A stretch of 64,000 nucleotides of DNA from Aristolochia californica (Eukaryota; Streptophyta; Magnoliopsida; Piperales; Aristolochiaceae). Both the position numbers and the translations under genes were made by a program. Every line of letters starts with the position of its first letter. The stretch's first letter is position 1. The DNA is taken from the NCBI GenBank assembly GCA_029961685.1, contig JARWKL010000010.1:6965931-7029930 (forward strand), in the 5' to 3' direction. Below, one piece after another: positions 1-12,457 of the stretch. Below the pieces are notes generated by a model. That model saw only the letters and a program-made list of their open reading frames with translations. It was not told the origin of the DNA and ran no database searches.

Positions 1-430
1 CAGATAAAATATTGGTTGAATAGGTAAAAGAATATACTTATAGATATTTCTTTTGATATATATTTATCCATATAAATTCTAGTTCTTGATAGCAAAAAAT
101 ACCTCAGAATATGAAGATTGCTACTGCTGCTCGAACCTTTTTGCTATCTGACCTTCGCTCATTCAAATATCGATATCTCTCTGTAGATAACTCCGATTGG
201 AATAAATCATTTTTATTTTTCAAAGTAGACTCAAATATCTATCCGTAAATATATATTTTAAAATATAAAAAACTACGTATAGAGGTAAAAAAACCAAAGC
301 AAACTACGGGTGCAGGAAGTGAAGAAAAAAATAGCTACGAACCTAGACATAGGGTTTAGGGTTTAGAGAAAATGATCACATTACCTCTGTGGGTTGACCA
401 CACCAACTCACAAAACCTGATTTGATACCA
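1..430 (-). mobile_element. Element A: internal region next to the 5' LTR of a non-autonomous LTR retrotransposon
   Basis: This stretch aligns by eye with the PBS-proximal internal parts of elements C (50,557-51,221), F (up to 55,930) and E (up to 58,435). Shared phrases are a run on 'tagactcaaatatct', then 'gaacctaaac' and 'gggttgacc...caactcac' just before the PBS. It has no open reading frame of note. On the minus strand it lies directly downstream of the LTR at 431-864. The rest of the element is outside the window to the left. Confidence 0.75.
421..430 (-). other. Primer-binding site of element A
   Basis: Read on the minus strand the sequence is TGGTATCAAA, directly abutting the LTR end ...CAACA. 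This matches the first eight bases complementary to the 3' end of plant initiator tRNA-Met (TGGTATCAGAGC). It fixes the orientation of element A as minus. Confidence 0.75.
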
Positions 431-864
431 TGTTGAATTTATGGAAAAGAGAAATACTTCATTGACTTATTATAATCAGAGTACATGAACCTCTATTTAT
501 AATAGAGGAAGGTAGTAGAGTCCAATTACAATAAAACTACATTTGTCCCAATTACACCCAAACTCAAACACTTAAAGATAAGTCCTAGCACAATTAAACA
601 ACTCGATATAGATAATATACAAACATAACTCAAACTAAAACTCCTCTAAGACATGACCATAAGATAAATATGGCTTTGTGAGTCCTTCTTGATCTTCCAA
701 CTTATGTGATAAGGATGCCAGCTCGTGGTAATCATGGTGGGTCCTATTTCTTATGGGTTTGGGCCCATCTTGTGGGCCTACTTTGATCATGTGGCCCATC
801 TTATAATACTCTTAGATATGTGGGCCTTCCTTGGTCGTGTAGGCTTTGGCCCTATCTTCCAACA
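431..864 (-). mobile_element. 5' LTR of element A (434 bp)
   Basis: On the plus strand the LTR reads TGTTGAATTT...CTTCCAACA, so it has TG/CA ends on either strand. It is nearly collinear with the LTRs of element E (56,135-56,528 and 58,436-58,867). 'cctctatttataatagagg' near 490-508 supplies a TATA box on the minus strand. The outer end abuts copia coding sequence at 865, so element A seems to have inserted into that copia element. The matching duplication (CAAAC expected) would lie outside the window. Confidence 0.8.
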
Positions 865-3800
865 CAAACATCTCTCAGGTAACAAACATGTGTTATACCT
901 CCATGTGCTCCTGATAAGTTTGTTACTTTAGCTAATGGTTCCCAAACCAAAGTACCTGGCAAGAGATCATCTTCTATTATAGTTTCTATCCCACTTCGAG
1001 ATGTCCTATTTTTTCCTCAATTCCCTATAAACTTACTCTCGGTAAATCAGCTCACAAAACATCTTAATTGCTCCATCACCTCCTCACCCTCTTCTTGTCT
1101 ATTTCAAGATCTAACAACGAAGCGATTGATTAGTGGAGGCCATGAACAAGGGGGTTTGTATTACTTGGACCTGCCTCCTTTAGTTGCAATTTCATCCTCT
1201 CCATCCGAGGCACAATTATGGCACAATTGACTTGGCCATCCTTCTACATCTTCTCTTCAGCATTTATTTCCTTCTTTAAAGTCTTTGTCTACTTTAAGTT
1301 GCGAAGTTTGTTACTTAAGCAAACACTATAGGAGTGCATATTCTCCTCACACTACCAATAAAAGTGTTGCACCCTATTCTTTAGTACACTCTGATGTATG
1401 GGGACCTATGAGTGTCTCAAACATTTATTAAGTTAAATATTTTGTTACCTTTGTTGATGAGTTTACCCAAGTTACTTGGTTATATTTTTTTAAAGAATGA
1501 TCTGAATTATTTTCTATATTTAAGGTTTTTCATGCTATGGTGTTAACCCGGTTTGTCAAGAAAATTCAAGTACTTAGGTCTAGTAATGCTAAAGAGTACT
1601 TGTCTAGTGAATTTCAGTTCTTTTACCAATATAATGGCCTTATCCATCAAATATTTTGTGCTTACACGCCTCAACAGAATGGTATTGTTGAAAGAAATAA
1701 CTACCGCCTTCTTAAGGTTGTCTGGGACCTCATCTACTCCATGAAGGTACCCTACTTTTATTGGCTTCTTTCCATACTTATGACATGCTTTCTTATAAAT
1801 AGGCTACTTTCATCCATACTTGGTCATAAGACTCCATATTCCTCACTATTTCCAAGTGAAGACCATTTATCTTCCCGTGAAGGTCTTTGGGTGCACTTGC
1901 TTTGTCCATCTCACATCTCCTCAGAAAAGTAAACTTGCTCCTCACTCTATGAAGTGTATTGTCGTGTGTTAATCTCGGACCTGGATTGGTTATATTGTTT
2001 ACAATCATACTCTTCGACGGTTACTTGTGTCTAGGGGTGTGACCTTTTTTTAGGACACCTCATTCTATTCCTCGAATGATGCTCCTCAGGGTCTTTCATT
2101 CCTTTCGGCCACTCCTCGTCCATTTGTGGCCTTTAATGCTGATATCACTCAGCCCCCCGAAGCATTGGTTGATACAACACCTGTGAAGTTTTTGAATCCT
2201 ACCGAGGTAAATCCTTCTTCCCCTATTCTATTTGGTCCATAATTTAATACTCGGTCCATTGCTCTCAAAAAAGAACCTCGTACTTGCACTACTTCGCACC
2301 CTATCTCAAAGTTTGTCTCACAATGTATTTTCTTCTATATATTATCATTTCCTTGCATATATTTCTTCTATCTCTATCTAAAGTCCTATCAGGAGGCCCT
2401 AAAACATCCAGGATGGAAAGTGGCTATGGATGCGAAAATGCAAGCCTTATATGAGAATCAAACAGGAACCTTAGCACTCTTTCGATAGGTAAGAAACCTG
2501 TGGGTTGTAAATGGGTTTTTATCATTAAAGATAATTTGGATGGGTCCGTTGCTCGCCTTAAGGCCCGCCTCATTACTAAAGGGTACACTTAGTGTTATGG
2601 AGTGGATTATGTGGAGACATTTTCTCCTGTTGCCAAGTTAAATTCGGTACATATCTTGTTATCTTTTGTCATTAACTCTTCATGGTATGCATATCAACTC
2701 GATGTACAAAAATGTTTTCTTAAATGGTGATATTCACAAAGAGATTTATATGATTCAACCACTTGGTTAGGTGGTTGAGTGGGAGCCCGTATGCCGATTA
2801 AAAAGGTCCTTATATGGGCTTAAACAGTCGCATCAGGCCTGGTTTGATGAGTTTAGCCAAGCACTACTACGGTTTGGATTTCAACGGTGATTCATATATT
2901 ATTCGGTATTTTTTAAAGATGTCTTGAAAGGAAAAGTGTCGTTGGTTATTTATGTTGATGATATTGTCTTAACTGGCAATGATGCGACTAGCATACAACA
3001 AGTTAAAGATAAGATAAGTATGAATTTAAAACCAAATATCTTGTAGTCCTTAAGTATTTTCTGAGCATTGAGGTTCTTCAGTCCAAGTATGGCATAGTAT
3101 TATCTTAAAGGAAGTATGTTTTGGACCTTCTTGCAGAAACATGAATGACAGGGTATCGCCCAGTGGACACACCTATGGATGCTAATTCTCTACTATGTGC
3201 AAGTTCTGGGGAAGATAATGATATTGGTAAATATCAAAAACTTGTGGGAATAGTTATCTATCTCAGCGTCTAGACCAGACATCTAATATACAGTAAGTGT
3301 GGTGAATCTGTACATGCATAAACCACAATTTATCTATTGGCAAACCTTGTAGAGAATATTAAGGTATTTAAAAGAGCCCCAGGAAGAGGATTTCTCTATA
3401 AGAAGAGTGGCTACTTCAACATAGAAATATTTTCGGATGCAGATTGGGCAGGATCACCTGATGACAAGAAGTCCACCTCTGGATACTGCACTCTTGTTAG
3501 AGTAAACTTGGTTACATAGAGAAGCAAGAAGCAGATAGAGGTTATAAGGTCTAATGCTGAAGCATAATACTGGACTATGGCACACATAGTTAGTGAACGC
3601 CTATGGATTTGGTCCTTTCTAACCAAATTGGGATTCTATAAAACATGTTCTATGGATCTATATTGTGATAATCAAACACCTATTCATATCACTTCGAATT
3701 CGGTCTTCCATGAAAGGACAAAACACATTGAGGTGGATTAGCATTTTATATAGGAGAAATTTCGAGTGGGTATAATATCTCTCAAACATATTTCATCACA

Positions 3801-3912
3801 AGATCAAGTAGCAGATATTCTTACAAAACCGATTACATCTAAGATTCTACCTTTTATATGTGGCAAGTTGGGTATTTATGGTGTTTTCTCTCCTCCAACT
3901 TGAGGGGGAGTA
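865..3912 (+). pseudogene. Ty1-copia pol remnant I (protease end, integrase, RT, RNase H)
   Basis: Copia-order pol pieces can be read in shifting frames. There is a pre-integrase LGHPS block near 1,228 and a C-x2-C finger near 1,300. The integrase core follows, with HSDVWGP near 1,388 and QQNGIVERNN near 1,670-1,700. RT blocks are GCKWVF near 2,504, VETFSPVAK near 2,610, LYGLKQ near 2,810 and YVDDIVL at about 2,951. RNase H shows SDADWAGSPDD near 3,436, and the terminal ADILTKP lies near 3,810. Many stops and frameshifts interrupt it (for example after LLQ-type blocks at 1,228 and within 2,580-2,900), so it cannot make a polyprotein. The catalytic YVDD is still readable. The 5' part, including gag, is missing because element A's LTR abuts at 864. 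Confidence 0.88.
3899..3911 (+). other. Polypurine tract of copia I
   Basis: The tract 'cttgagggggagta' lies between the end of RNase H and the first base of the LTR. It is the usual plant copia plus-strand primer site and sets the left edge of the 3' LTR. Confidence 0.7.
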
Positions 3913-4265
3913 TTAGAAGATGGGCTTAAGGTCACACGTCCAAGAGGTAGCATCTTGGTAAATAAGAAGACTTCTCATAAGGATGGTATGAAGATGTATG
4001 TATATGTATATATATTTATCTTCTCTTGTAAAGACCCTACGGCTATTGTAATCATTGTAACATACTCTCTAAAACTATAAATAGAGACCCTTGGCTAAGA
4101 GGTAGAGCATTAAGTCATCTCCTCTCTTCTCAAATTCGTTCAACCTCTCCTCTCCCTTTTCTTGGTAGCCGAACTCGAAATCCTTTCTCTTTTCTCTCTT
4201 CTTTCCTTCTCCTTCTTCTTCTTCTTTCCCTCGTTTGCTCGAGATTAATATGATGGAGTCCAAAA
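3912..4265 (+). mobile_element. 3' LTR of copia I (right end approximate)
   Basis: It starts directly after the polypurine tract with TATTAGAAG, a mutated TGTTAGAAG. A TATA box (ctataaatag) lies near 4,075, followed by a pyrimidine-rich leader to about 4,235. I could not find a clean CA end, a target duplication or a 5' partner, so the right boundary is a guess. Confidence 0.55.
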
Positions 4266-4990
4266 TTCTATAGAGATCTTCCTTGTTAGAAATGAATTTC
4301 TACATAAAGAAGGTAACAATTGTTGGTGAAAGAAATTTCATCGATCTAGGTTACCTAGAAAATATTTGTCAAGAAAATTGATTCTATTGAAAGAAGGGAG
4401 TTTGTACCAACAGATTAGAGTAGAAAGGAAGATGTATTGGGTATGATACGTAGGAATGAATGGGCGTTTTGTTATGTAGTGTGGCTTTTATGGTATTGTC
4501 ACTGATTCGATGGGTAAAATAAGATGAAATGTTAAGACATGTAGCATGGGGCCGGTAACGCTCACATTTTGTCGGTGCACAAGCTGGTGTAACCTACCAT
4601 GTGGTTATGCCTAAATTTTTAATGTGCTCGTAATGTGAGATCACATCACCTCACGCAAGATATCATATCATATAGGGTTTTTGATGGCTCAGAGCTATGA
4701 ATACTCCTTTCTATGCCTATCGTATAGGATGTCTGATTGAATGCTCAAATCGACTCTCCGTACACACGCACTTCTTTTCTATCATTTTGCTAACATGGAG
4801 ATTTTCGGTTTAAATGTTTCAAAATGACCTTTTCGACTTGTGCCCATTGAAGCAGTAAAATCATCCGTATTTGTTTCTTCTAATATCTTTTTCCCTTCGT
4901 AACAAAGTTACATAAGTGTAAATGATAATAGGTTGGTCCCACTTCAGCCTACACATCTCTAGCTTTTTCTTAGGGACAGCATGCCTAGGG
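4266..4990. other. No recognisable gene
   Basis: AT-rich sequence without a convincing reading frame, RNA gene or repeat edge. It separates the copia I LTR from the tandem repeat that starts near 4,992. Confidence 0.4.
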
Positions 4991-4991
4991 A

Positions 4992-5790
4992 AATATAAAA
5001 GGGAGACCAATTTTACCCCTTCCGGCTATTATAAACAACTTATAAGCTAATTGTCAAGATCATATCTATCATATGTCTTCTCTCGTGTTTTGGTTTCTTC
5101 TGTATTACGGAAAGGAGAAAAAAAAAATAATGGGTTTTGTATATTTGATCCAATATGAAAAGTTATTTGGTGTGAAACACTATTTTAATCATTTGATCAG
5201 GATTGATAACTATCTCAACTATCCGATCAACGACTATCATGATCGAACGACTGAGATAACTATTTTGCATGTTTCATACCAATTGATTTTTTGTATTGGA
5301 TTAGTTGTATGATACCAATTTTATCCCTTCCCGCTCTTATAAACAACTTATAATCTACTTGTCAAAGTCATATCTATTATGTCTCCTCTCATGTTTTAGT
5401 TTCTCCACCGTCAAATTTGTCTTATCCAATGGAAAAGAAAAAAAAGTCCAGATAATTGATCCAATACGAAAAGTCATTTAGTGTGAATCATATCTATCAT
5501 ATCTCCTTTCATGTTTTAGTTTCTCCACCGTCAAATTTGTCTTATCCAAAGGGGAAAAAAAAGTCCAAATAGTTAATCCAATACGAAAAGTCATTTAGTG
5601 TGAAATGCTATCTCAGCCATTTGATCAGGATCGATGACTATCTCAACACTCTGATCAATGTTGATCACGATTGGACGGCTAAGATAATTGTTACGCATAT
5701 TTCGTACTAATTGGTTTTTTGTATTGGATCAATTTTGTGAGTAGGGTAATATAAAAGGGAGACCAATTTTATCCCTTCTGGTGTATGTGC
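4992..5790. repeat. Degenerate tandem repeat block
   Basis: Blocks recur in the same order. 'accaatttta.cccttc' occurs at about 5,009, 5,314 and 5,761. 'tcatatctat.atatgtct' occurs at about 5,061, 5,367 and 5,489, the last two 122 bp apart and both followed by 'ccaccgtcaaatttgtctta'. 'atccaata.gaaaagt.att' occurs at about 5,141, 5,458 and 5,577, and a 'caggat.gat.actatctcaac' block at about 5,198 and 5,627. This suggests a longer unit with a later internal duplication of about 120 bp. The 79-residue frame at 5,073-5,312 is just repeat sequence. Confidence 0.7.
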
Positions 5791-6839
5791 ATTAGTTGCA
5801 TGCACCGTCAAATTTGTATTATCCAAAAGAGGAGAAGAAATAAAGAAAAAAGTTAATATAGCTGAAGATGCAAGAACAGAATTGATTCTAAGTCTTCAAT
5901 GATGCTTATTATGCAAAAACGTCTCTAAACCCATCTAAAACATTCTTGGAATGAGTACTAATCATTCTTAAAGAGGAAATTGGAAAAAGCTCGAATCTAA
6001 AGGAAGCAAAAATTGTAATTAAATCAAGGTCATCTCAACACAACATCAAGCTTTTAGATTCAATTGGATTTTAGAAAGCTCCTGATGTGGGATGGTGAGT
6101 TAAAACTTGAAAAAATCGATTTACAGGAGATCAAACTGGACGTAAAAGCCGTCACTTTCTACATCCCCTCCACTGAGACGGACTCTGAGAATTCAATTCG
6201 TACTTAAGAGACTTCACAACTACCATGCAGAAGAGATTGTCTGGTGAGTGGTGAGCCCATACTGGAAGATCAATTACAGGCCTTTCTGGGTGCTTCGATT
6301 TTGTCTCCACCGGACCATGAGGGGCTGTCGCAGGAGTCACTACTCCCTCATCAGAATTAGCTAGTGAAAGGGGGTGGAGGGGTACTTCCTCACGAACTGG
6401 GCACCGAGCGTTTCATATCAATTTCTTTGATAACAATCTTCGATGGCTTCCCAAATTAGGAGGAAAAGATGTGTAGGCACGGAGGGGTTCAAAGGGTCCC
6501 TTGCGTAAGGGTCTTGTCATGGTCAAGTCATGCTTCAGATGATGTTATAAGTTTTTTGTTTAATTTGTCACAAATATGAAAAGTTTCCGTTTCAGAGGAA
6601 TAAAGTATGTATTCATAAATAAACAATAATGTAGGCTTCAATGAGAGGTTTGCTACAAGCCATGAAGGAAGAATTAAGAGATTTGGAATGGTGACATTCT
6701 GTACTAGAATAGTGACCCGGAAAGCTACCTCTCAACCATCCTATTCGAGTCTCAGAGTCTCCTATTCGAGTCTCAGAGACTCTTCATTCTATTAAAATCT
6801 TCATTTCAATTATTAAAAGGACATAAGCAGCACTAACGT
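5791..6839. other. No recognisable gene
   Basis: AT-rich non-coding DNA. The 62-residue minus-strand frame at 6,152-6,340 has no family signature I recognise. A short duplication of 'cctattcgagtctcagag' lies near 6,740-6,780, just before the gag-like sequence of copia II. The 5' LTR of copia II is not recognisable here. Confidence 0.4.
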
Positions 6840-7691
6840 AAATTAACATGATAGAAGCTACTCTTATTGGTTATGAACTCTACAAGTTCATTGATGATTT
6901 TTATCTTGCGCCTTAGCCACAAAGATAGTCAATAATCTTGCCGCTCCCAATCCCAAATATCTTACATGGCTTCGTTAGGATAAGTTGATTTTTGGTGTTC
7001 TTGTCGGTTCTCTCGTACCATCTCTTATTCCACTTATCACTCAATCAAGAACTTCTCATGAAGCCTATAATGTTTTGGCCAGTACCTATGCTCGGCCTTC
7101 ACGTGGTCACATCAAACGGATCAAGGAACAACTCAAACATGCCACTAAGGGTCTTAAATAATTTTCGAGTATATGCAGTTTATTAAAACACGTGCTAATA
7201 AACTTGCGGCCTTAGTAAAACCTATGGATATAGAGGATCTCACTGAGAAAATTTTGGATGGACTCGACGATGAGAACAAACCACTTGTTGATATTATTAA
7301 TGGTCGTGACACGCCAATTTCTTTTGATGAGCTGCATAAAAAACTCATCAACAAGGAACTCTCGCTATGTGTCCATCAAGCTCACTCCTCTCCACTTCCA
7401 ACCTCTACAAATCCTGTCATTTCTCACTCCAATTCTGGCGAGTCAGGTAATCGATTTCACTAACAATATGGGGGGCCTCCTACCGCCTACAGCTAGGTAC
7501 TGCCTCAGGTCTTACCAACATTGTCACTTTGGATGGTCGATCTCAGTCTCAACCCTACCTCGGCAGTTGGCAATGGTGCCAGGAAAAAGGACACATTGTT
7601 CCACAATGTCCTGTCTTTCGCTAGATGCAACAACCTCTGCCACCTCCCTAGGCTCCTCGCTACCCCTTTCACTAGTTACCTCACCCTTCAA
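6840..7691 (+). pseudogene. Ty1-copia II gag remnant
   Basis: The conceptual translation matches the copia gag (UBN2-like) pattern. A 'VGSLVPSLIPLIT' type block near 7,000 is followed by a 'HIKRIKEQLKHATKG' segment near 7,110. The frame 7,173-7,463 carries 'DLTEKILDGLDDE' and 'ISFDELHKKLINKE', which are characteristic of this family. A decayed zinc knuckle (WCQEKGH....C) is read near 7,580-7,612, with the first cysteine apparently lost. Stops and frame changes separate the blocks. The reading is cut at 7,691 by the hAT-like element and resumes at 9,879. Confidence 0.8.
7684..7691. repeat. Left target-site duplication of the hAT-like element
   Basis: The eight bases CCCTTCAA precede the terminal repeat, and CCCTTCAG follows the other end at 9,879-9,886. 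Seven of eight match, and 8 bp is the duplication length of the hAT superfamily. Confidence 0.7.
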
Positions 7692-9878
7692 TAGGGGTGG
7701 CATCAAATCGAGTCGAGCCCGAACCTGCCCTTGCTCGAGTCGAACTTGATTTAAATATTTCAAACTCGAGCTTAAGCCAAGCCTAGCCTCGAGCCTAAAA
7801 TTTTAATTGAACTTGAGCCCAATAATTTTAACCGAGTTTGAGCTCCAACATACATTTAAAACTTTTCAAAACATATATGTCAAATAAATTGTATATAAAA
7901 TTATGCATGCATTTTACATAAAATTTGGCATGACCTCTACATAAAATTGGGCATGACCTGTACTTAAAGTTGGGCATAACCTCTACTTAAAATTGGGCAT
8001 AACCTATGTACATAATACTTGAATAAATTTGTCTATACACACTACATAAAATTATTCATAAAAACTGCATAATATTATGAATAAACTTCATACAATAATC
8101 AAACAAAAAGAATTAAATAAAATATCAATATCAATTTACAATCAAACAAATAAAAACTATAAATCCAATATAAATTTATAAACTATAGCTATTTCTCTTC
8201 ATGCTAGAAAACAATATACTAAGTCCCCGCATGAGCAAAAGCTCCACCTATAACAAAAAAAAAAAAAAAAAAACTTATTATTTTCAGATAAAAAAATACT
8301 CTTCCACTACTAGTTACTTAATGTAATAAAAAATATTAAAATTACCATGATGTGAAAATGATGAAAAATCAAGTAAATGGTAGCATTATCTCTAGCAAAA
8401 CTTTAAAAAAGTAACTGGAGCAAGACTAAGATAACAGAAAAAGATGAAAAATCAAGTAACTGGTAAGCTTTAAACTAGTCTTCTAGTCCGTTGGAGCAAG
8501 ACTTTTCTATTCACATGGATGGTATGCTTTATTGATTTTCTTTCAGCAATGGGAAGTCGGGACGTCGAGCTTCACCAAAGTCTTAGCAGTAGCAGCAATG
8601 GTTGAGATACAAGTTACAATGAATGGTGGAAAATATTTGAAAAAGGAGTTGTAATTAACTCACTTTTACTCTCTCTTATTCATCCTTGAAGGTTGCTCTT
8701 GATTATTAAAATATTTTCTTATGTTTCTCCTCTTTAAAAGATTCGAAGGCATACACCATTTACCTTTCGTGTTCATCATCGTATCAAGGACACTCTTGAT
8801 TTTTACCATCCAAAGGACAAAATTTATCTTCGAAGAGAAGCAACAAAATGTGAAATCATGAGGATTCAAGTCCCTCTATTCCCAATAAAATGCATATTTT
8901 ACTCCCCAAGCATCTATCCGTTTTTTTTTAATCAATGGTTCAAAATTAGATATGTTTTTCATTTACTCTACTCTTTCACAAATGGATCCAGCCAAAAATG
9001 GATTATGTTACAGTTCAGATCTATTGCAAATGGCCATTTCAATAGATTATAAGGAGTTTATTAAGCAATCGCTAAAAAAATAGAAATAGAACTCTAAAAC
9101 CACCATTAAAACTAAAAAAATTAGCAATAATTCACAGAAAAAATAAGGGGTGGGTTGATCTGACCTACAGGATGCGCCTACCCAAAATAGCTTCTTGCTG
9201 GCTGAACTTGTCTAAAGCCATAACAATTTCCTGCTGGCCACAAGTATCTCTAGTTGAGAGAGAGAAAGGGGAGAGAGGGGCAGATGAGCTTCCTTCTCTT
9301 TCGTAACCTTTCAACGGGCTTTGTTCACCTCTATGATTTGTTCCTCATCGAGAAGACAGAGAACGAAGAGATTTGAGTACGAAATTGTAGCAGACGAAGA
9401 ACGAAGAGATTGAGGAAGAAATCTTAGAAATAGAGGTAGAAATCGAATAAAAATGAAAACTAACCTAAAGGGGAAGAGTGCGTACTCTTATTTCTCTGTT
9501 TAGACTTGGGGAAGATCTGACTGAGTCAACGTCTCATTGCCATCACTGATTTCCTTCCCATTTTCTTTCGATTTTGTTGCAGATTCCACGAAATAAAAAA
9601 TGAAGACAGAAAGTCAACAGTCAAAATTGAACCCGAAGGAGAGGTGAACTCGCCAAAGACAGAGAGCCTTATTCAATTCCCCAAAAATCGAAATTGCTCG
9701 TTAAGTAACGAGAAGGCTCGCGAGCCGCTGAACCAAACTACGGTTGGCTCGAGCTCGGCTCGTTTACTTAAACAAGCCCAAACCTGAACTCAGATTGGGT
9801 TCGAGTTCGGGTTTTATGGACCCAAACCGAGCCAAGCTTGAACCACTCTCGAATTGGCTCGGTTCGATGCCACCCCTA
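7692..9878. mobile_element. Non-autonomous hAT-like DNA transposon (2,187 bp)
   Basis: The ends are inverted: the left reads TAGGGGTGGCATC, and the reverse complement of the right end reads the same 13 bases, with similar sequence continuing to about 21 bp. It sits between near-identical 8-bp duplications inside copia II, and copia coding sequence continues on both sides. Both subterminal zones are rich in CTCGAG/GGCTCG-type words (7,705-7,800 and 9,710-9,870), as is common for transposase-binding regions. I see no transposase frame. The frames at 8,666-8,869 and 8,858-9,052 are unrecognised, so it was probably mobilised in trans. Confidence 0.82.
7905..8012 (+). repeat. Short tandem repeat, unit about 26 bp
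   Basis: About four copies of a unit like 'ataaaattgggcatgacct' follow each other inside the hAT-like element. The variants read 'tttggcatgacctc', 'ttgggcatgacctg', 'ttgggcataacctc' and 'ttgggcataaccta'. Confidence 0.75.
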
Positions 9879-9886
9879 CCCTTCAG
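9879..9886. repeat. Right target-site duplication of the hAT-like element
   Basis: CCCTTCAG directly follows the right terminal repeat and matches CCCTTCAA at 7,684-7,691 in seven of eight positions. Confidence 0.7.
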
Positions 9887-11294
9887 CATCATGGCAACCA
9901 TGAGAACATTTTGCAACCACCAACTCTCCTACTGGTTCTCCTTGGTTTCTAGATAATGGACCATCACACCATGTTGTCACCGACTTGAGTAACCTCTCTA
10001 TTCATACTCCTTATGATAACACTAACGACATTATGATTGGTGATGGCATGGGTCTTCCTATTATTCATACTGGTTACAAATCTCTCTCTACACCCTTACG
10101 CAAATTTTCCTTAAACAATATTTTTTTGTGTTCGTACCATACAAAAGAATCTTATTTCTATTTCTCAATTCTGTCAATTTAAACATACTTCTATTGAATT
10201 TTTACCTACTTATTTTCGTATGAAGGATCTTTGTATGGGGGCAACACTTTTGCAGGTTCAAATTAAGGATCATATGTACGAATGGTTGTCGTCCCAAGTC
10301 CAATCTCCACCAATAATTACTTTCTCCAATGTTAAGACCACATTGTCTGTGTGACATCATCGTTTAGGTCACCCATCATCTAGAATTCTCCGACACATTG
10401 TATCCACTTTTCTGTTAGATTTATTGTACCCACTTAGTTTTAATTTTAATTATAATTCTTTTCAATGCAATAAAAGCCATCAATTACCATTTTCCCACTC
10501 CGCTCGTCTTTTCTTCCCCTTTTGATATTATATTCTCATATGTTTGGACCTCTCAAATTCATTCTATTGATGATTTCAAATATTATGTCATTTTTGTTGA
10601 TCACTTTACAAAGTATATCTGATTTTACTCTCTCAAACAAAAATCACATGTATTTGATACCTTTATCTGATTTAAATCTCTTGTCGAAAACTTTTTCGGT
10701 AAACGGATTAAGGCACTCTATTCTGATAATGGGGGGAATACAAAGCAATATTCTCTTTTCTAGCAACCAATGGCATCTCCCATCTTATATCTCTTCCACA
10801 TACACCTAAACACAATGGATATTCTGAACGACAACATTATCATATTGTCGAAACAAGTCTGTCTCTTCTTTCTCATGCCTTCATACCTCTTTCTTATTGG
10901 TCATATGCCTTCTCTACTTTTGTTATCTCATCAATCGTCTACTTAAATCCACACTTAATCTTCTTTGACCATATGCCAAACTTTTGGCACTCCTCTTAAC
11001 TACTCTAAACTTTGTACTTTTGGTTAGTCTTTGTTATTCGTGGCTCCAGCCATACTCCTCCCACAAACTCACTCCATGTTCCTCTCCTTGTGCTTTTCTA
11101 AGGTACTCTACCACTCAAAATACCTATTTATGTCTTGAACCCACTACATCTCGTCTTTATGTGTCGCGTCATGTTAAATTCGTTGACTTTATCTTCCCTT
11201 TTACTTCACTTCAGTCTCACCTCAATAGTCCCTCGTTTAACACACTCTCCCACTGATGTTCATCTGTGTCTTTCCTCTTGGTTACGGATGAGAA
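9887..11294 (+). pseudogene. Ty1-copia II protease and integrase remnant
   Basis: After the hAT-like insertion the copia reading resumes. A retropepsin-like site reads LDNGPSHH near 9,952-9,975, where copia elements normally have L-D-S-G-A-S-H-H, so the catalytic Asp survives while the flanking Ser is changed. A pre-integrase HHRLGHPSS block lies near 10,350-10,375. A decayed integrase core extends through 10,500-10,930, with KHNGYSERQHYHIVE near 10,810-10,850 containing the third acidic residue. The frame changes repeatedly and there are stops. It ends where LTR-like DNA begins near 11,295. Confidence 0.82.
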
Positions 11295-12419
11295 TGCAAA
11301 ATGTCATATTTTTATCCCTTAATTCTTAGGCTTTTATAATTATTTGGTTCTTAAATATACTCGTTATTCTTATATTTTGATTTAGGATACGAATGGAAGC
11401 GTTAAGTGCAAAACAAAGTTAATTGGGTGAATGTAGACAGTTTCGATATTACTTCGTAATATGGGCATAACTCTCTCATCCAAGCTCTGATGGAGATGAT
11501 TCAAGATTCTATGGAATTCTAAGAAAACTTTCTACAACTTTTATGTTTTGAATTTTGAGCAATACGGGCTGAATCTAGATCTAAATTGGGCTTGAAGTCA
11601 CATCATGTGCACTGTGACCCAGACCAGATGCACGAAAAGAAAAGCCCTAAAACCAGGAGAAATAAGGGGAATAAAAGGAGAAAAGGAGTTTGCCGCCCCT
11701 GACCTCATTTTCACTTCTCCAGCTTCTCCTCTCTATTTTCTCTAGTTTTATCCTTCAGATTTCTTCATGGCCTTGCGTGGCTAACTTTTCAGACTTGGTC
11801 AAAGAAAACTAAAGTCTCAGTATCAATACAATTGTGAGATCTGATTTATTTTCATCATTCAATTTATGTTTTGAGTATCTGATGTTCTTCTGAAATGTTC
11901 TTTCATGATTGTGTCATTTAATCCCTAGGAGGCATACTAGTTTATTACTCGTTGCAATCTACTGCTAAGTTAGATGTCAAATCAGTAATTGTTTGATCTT
12001 TCTAACCTGTGAAGTAATTGAGATTTGAGAAGAACATTGGACTAAATTATTAGATTTTGAGAAGAACATTGGACTAAATTAAATGCAGCTGCTTGTTCTT
12101 GTGTTGTTTAGGTTCACCGATCTCTCTAATTCTTAAGGTTTCCGCTAGATTATACTTTTAGTGTTTGTCTTGGGTTGTTTAGTAGTTAGGGTTAATTGGA
12201 TCGCTTGTTTTCTAATTAACTACGAAAGGAGAGATAGGAAGATAATTCCAACGGTGAATATTGAAGTGTGAATTGATATATGCTTGCATCGATGATCAAT
12301 TGTGAAATTACGATGGTGGATGTTGACTTCAACCAAGGTTTGTTCTTTTGATTGATTTCGATTCTTTTAATTTGAATTATTTCTAAGTTTTTTTTTTTAA
12401 AGTGTTTTCGTTATACTTG

Positions 12420-12457
<38 letters not shown>

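Noticed and set aside
7173..7763. Separate genes from overlapping frames near 7.2-7.8 kb
   Set aside because: Only the frame with the gag signature is meaningful. The others are shadows, and two run across the border of the hAT-like element.
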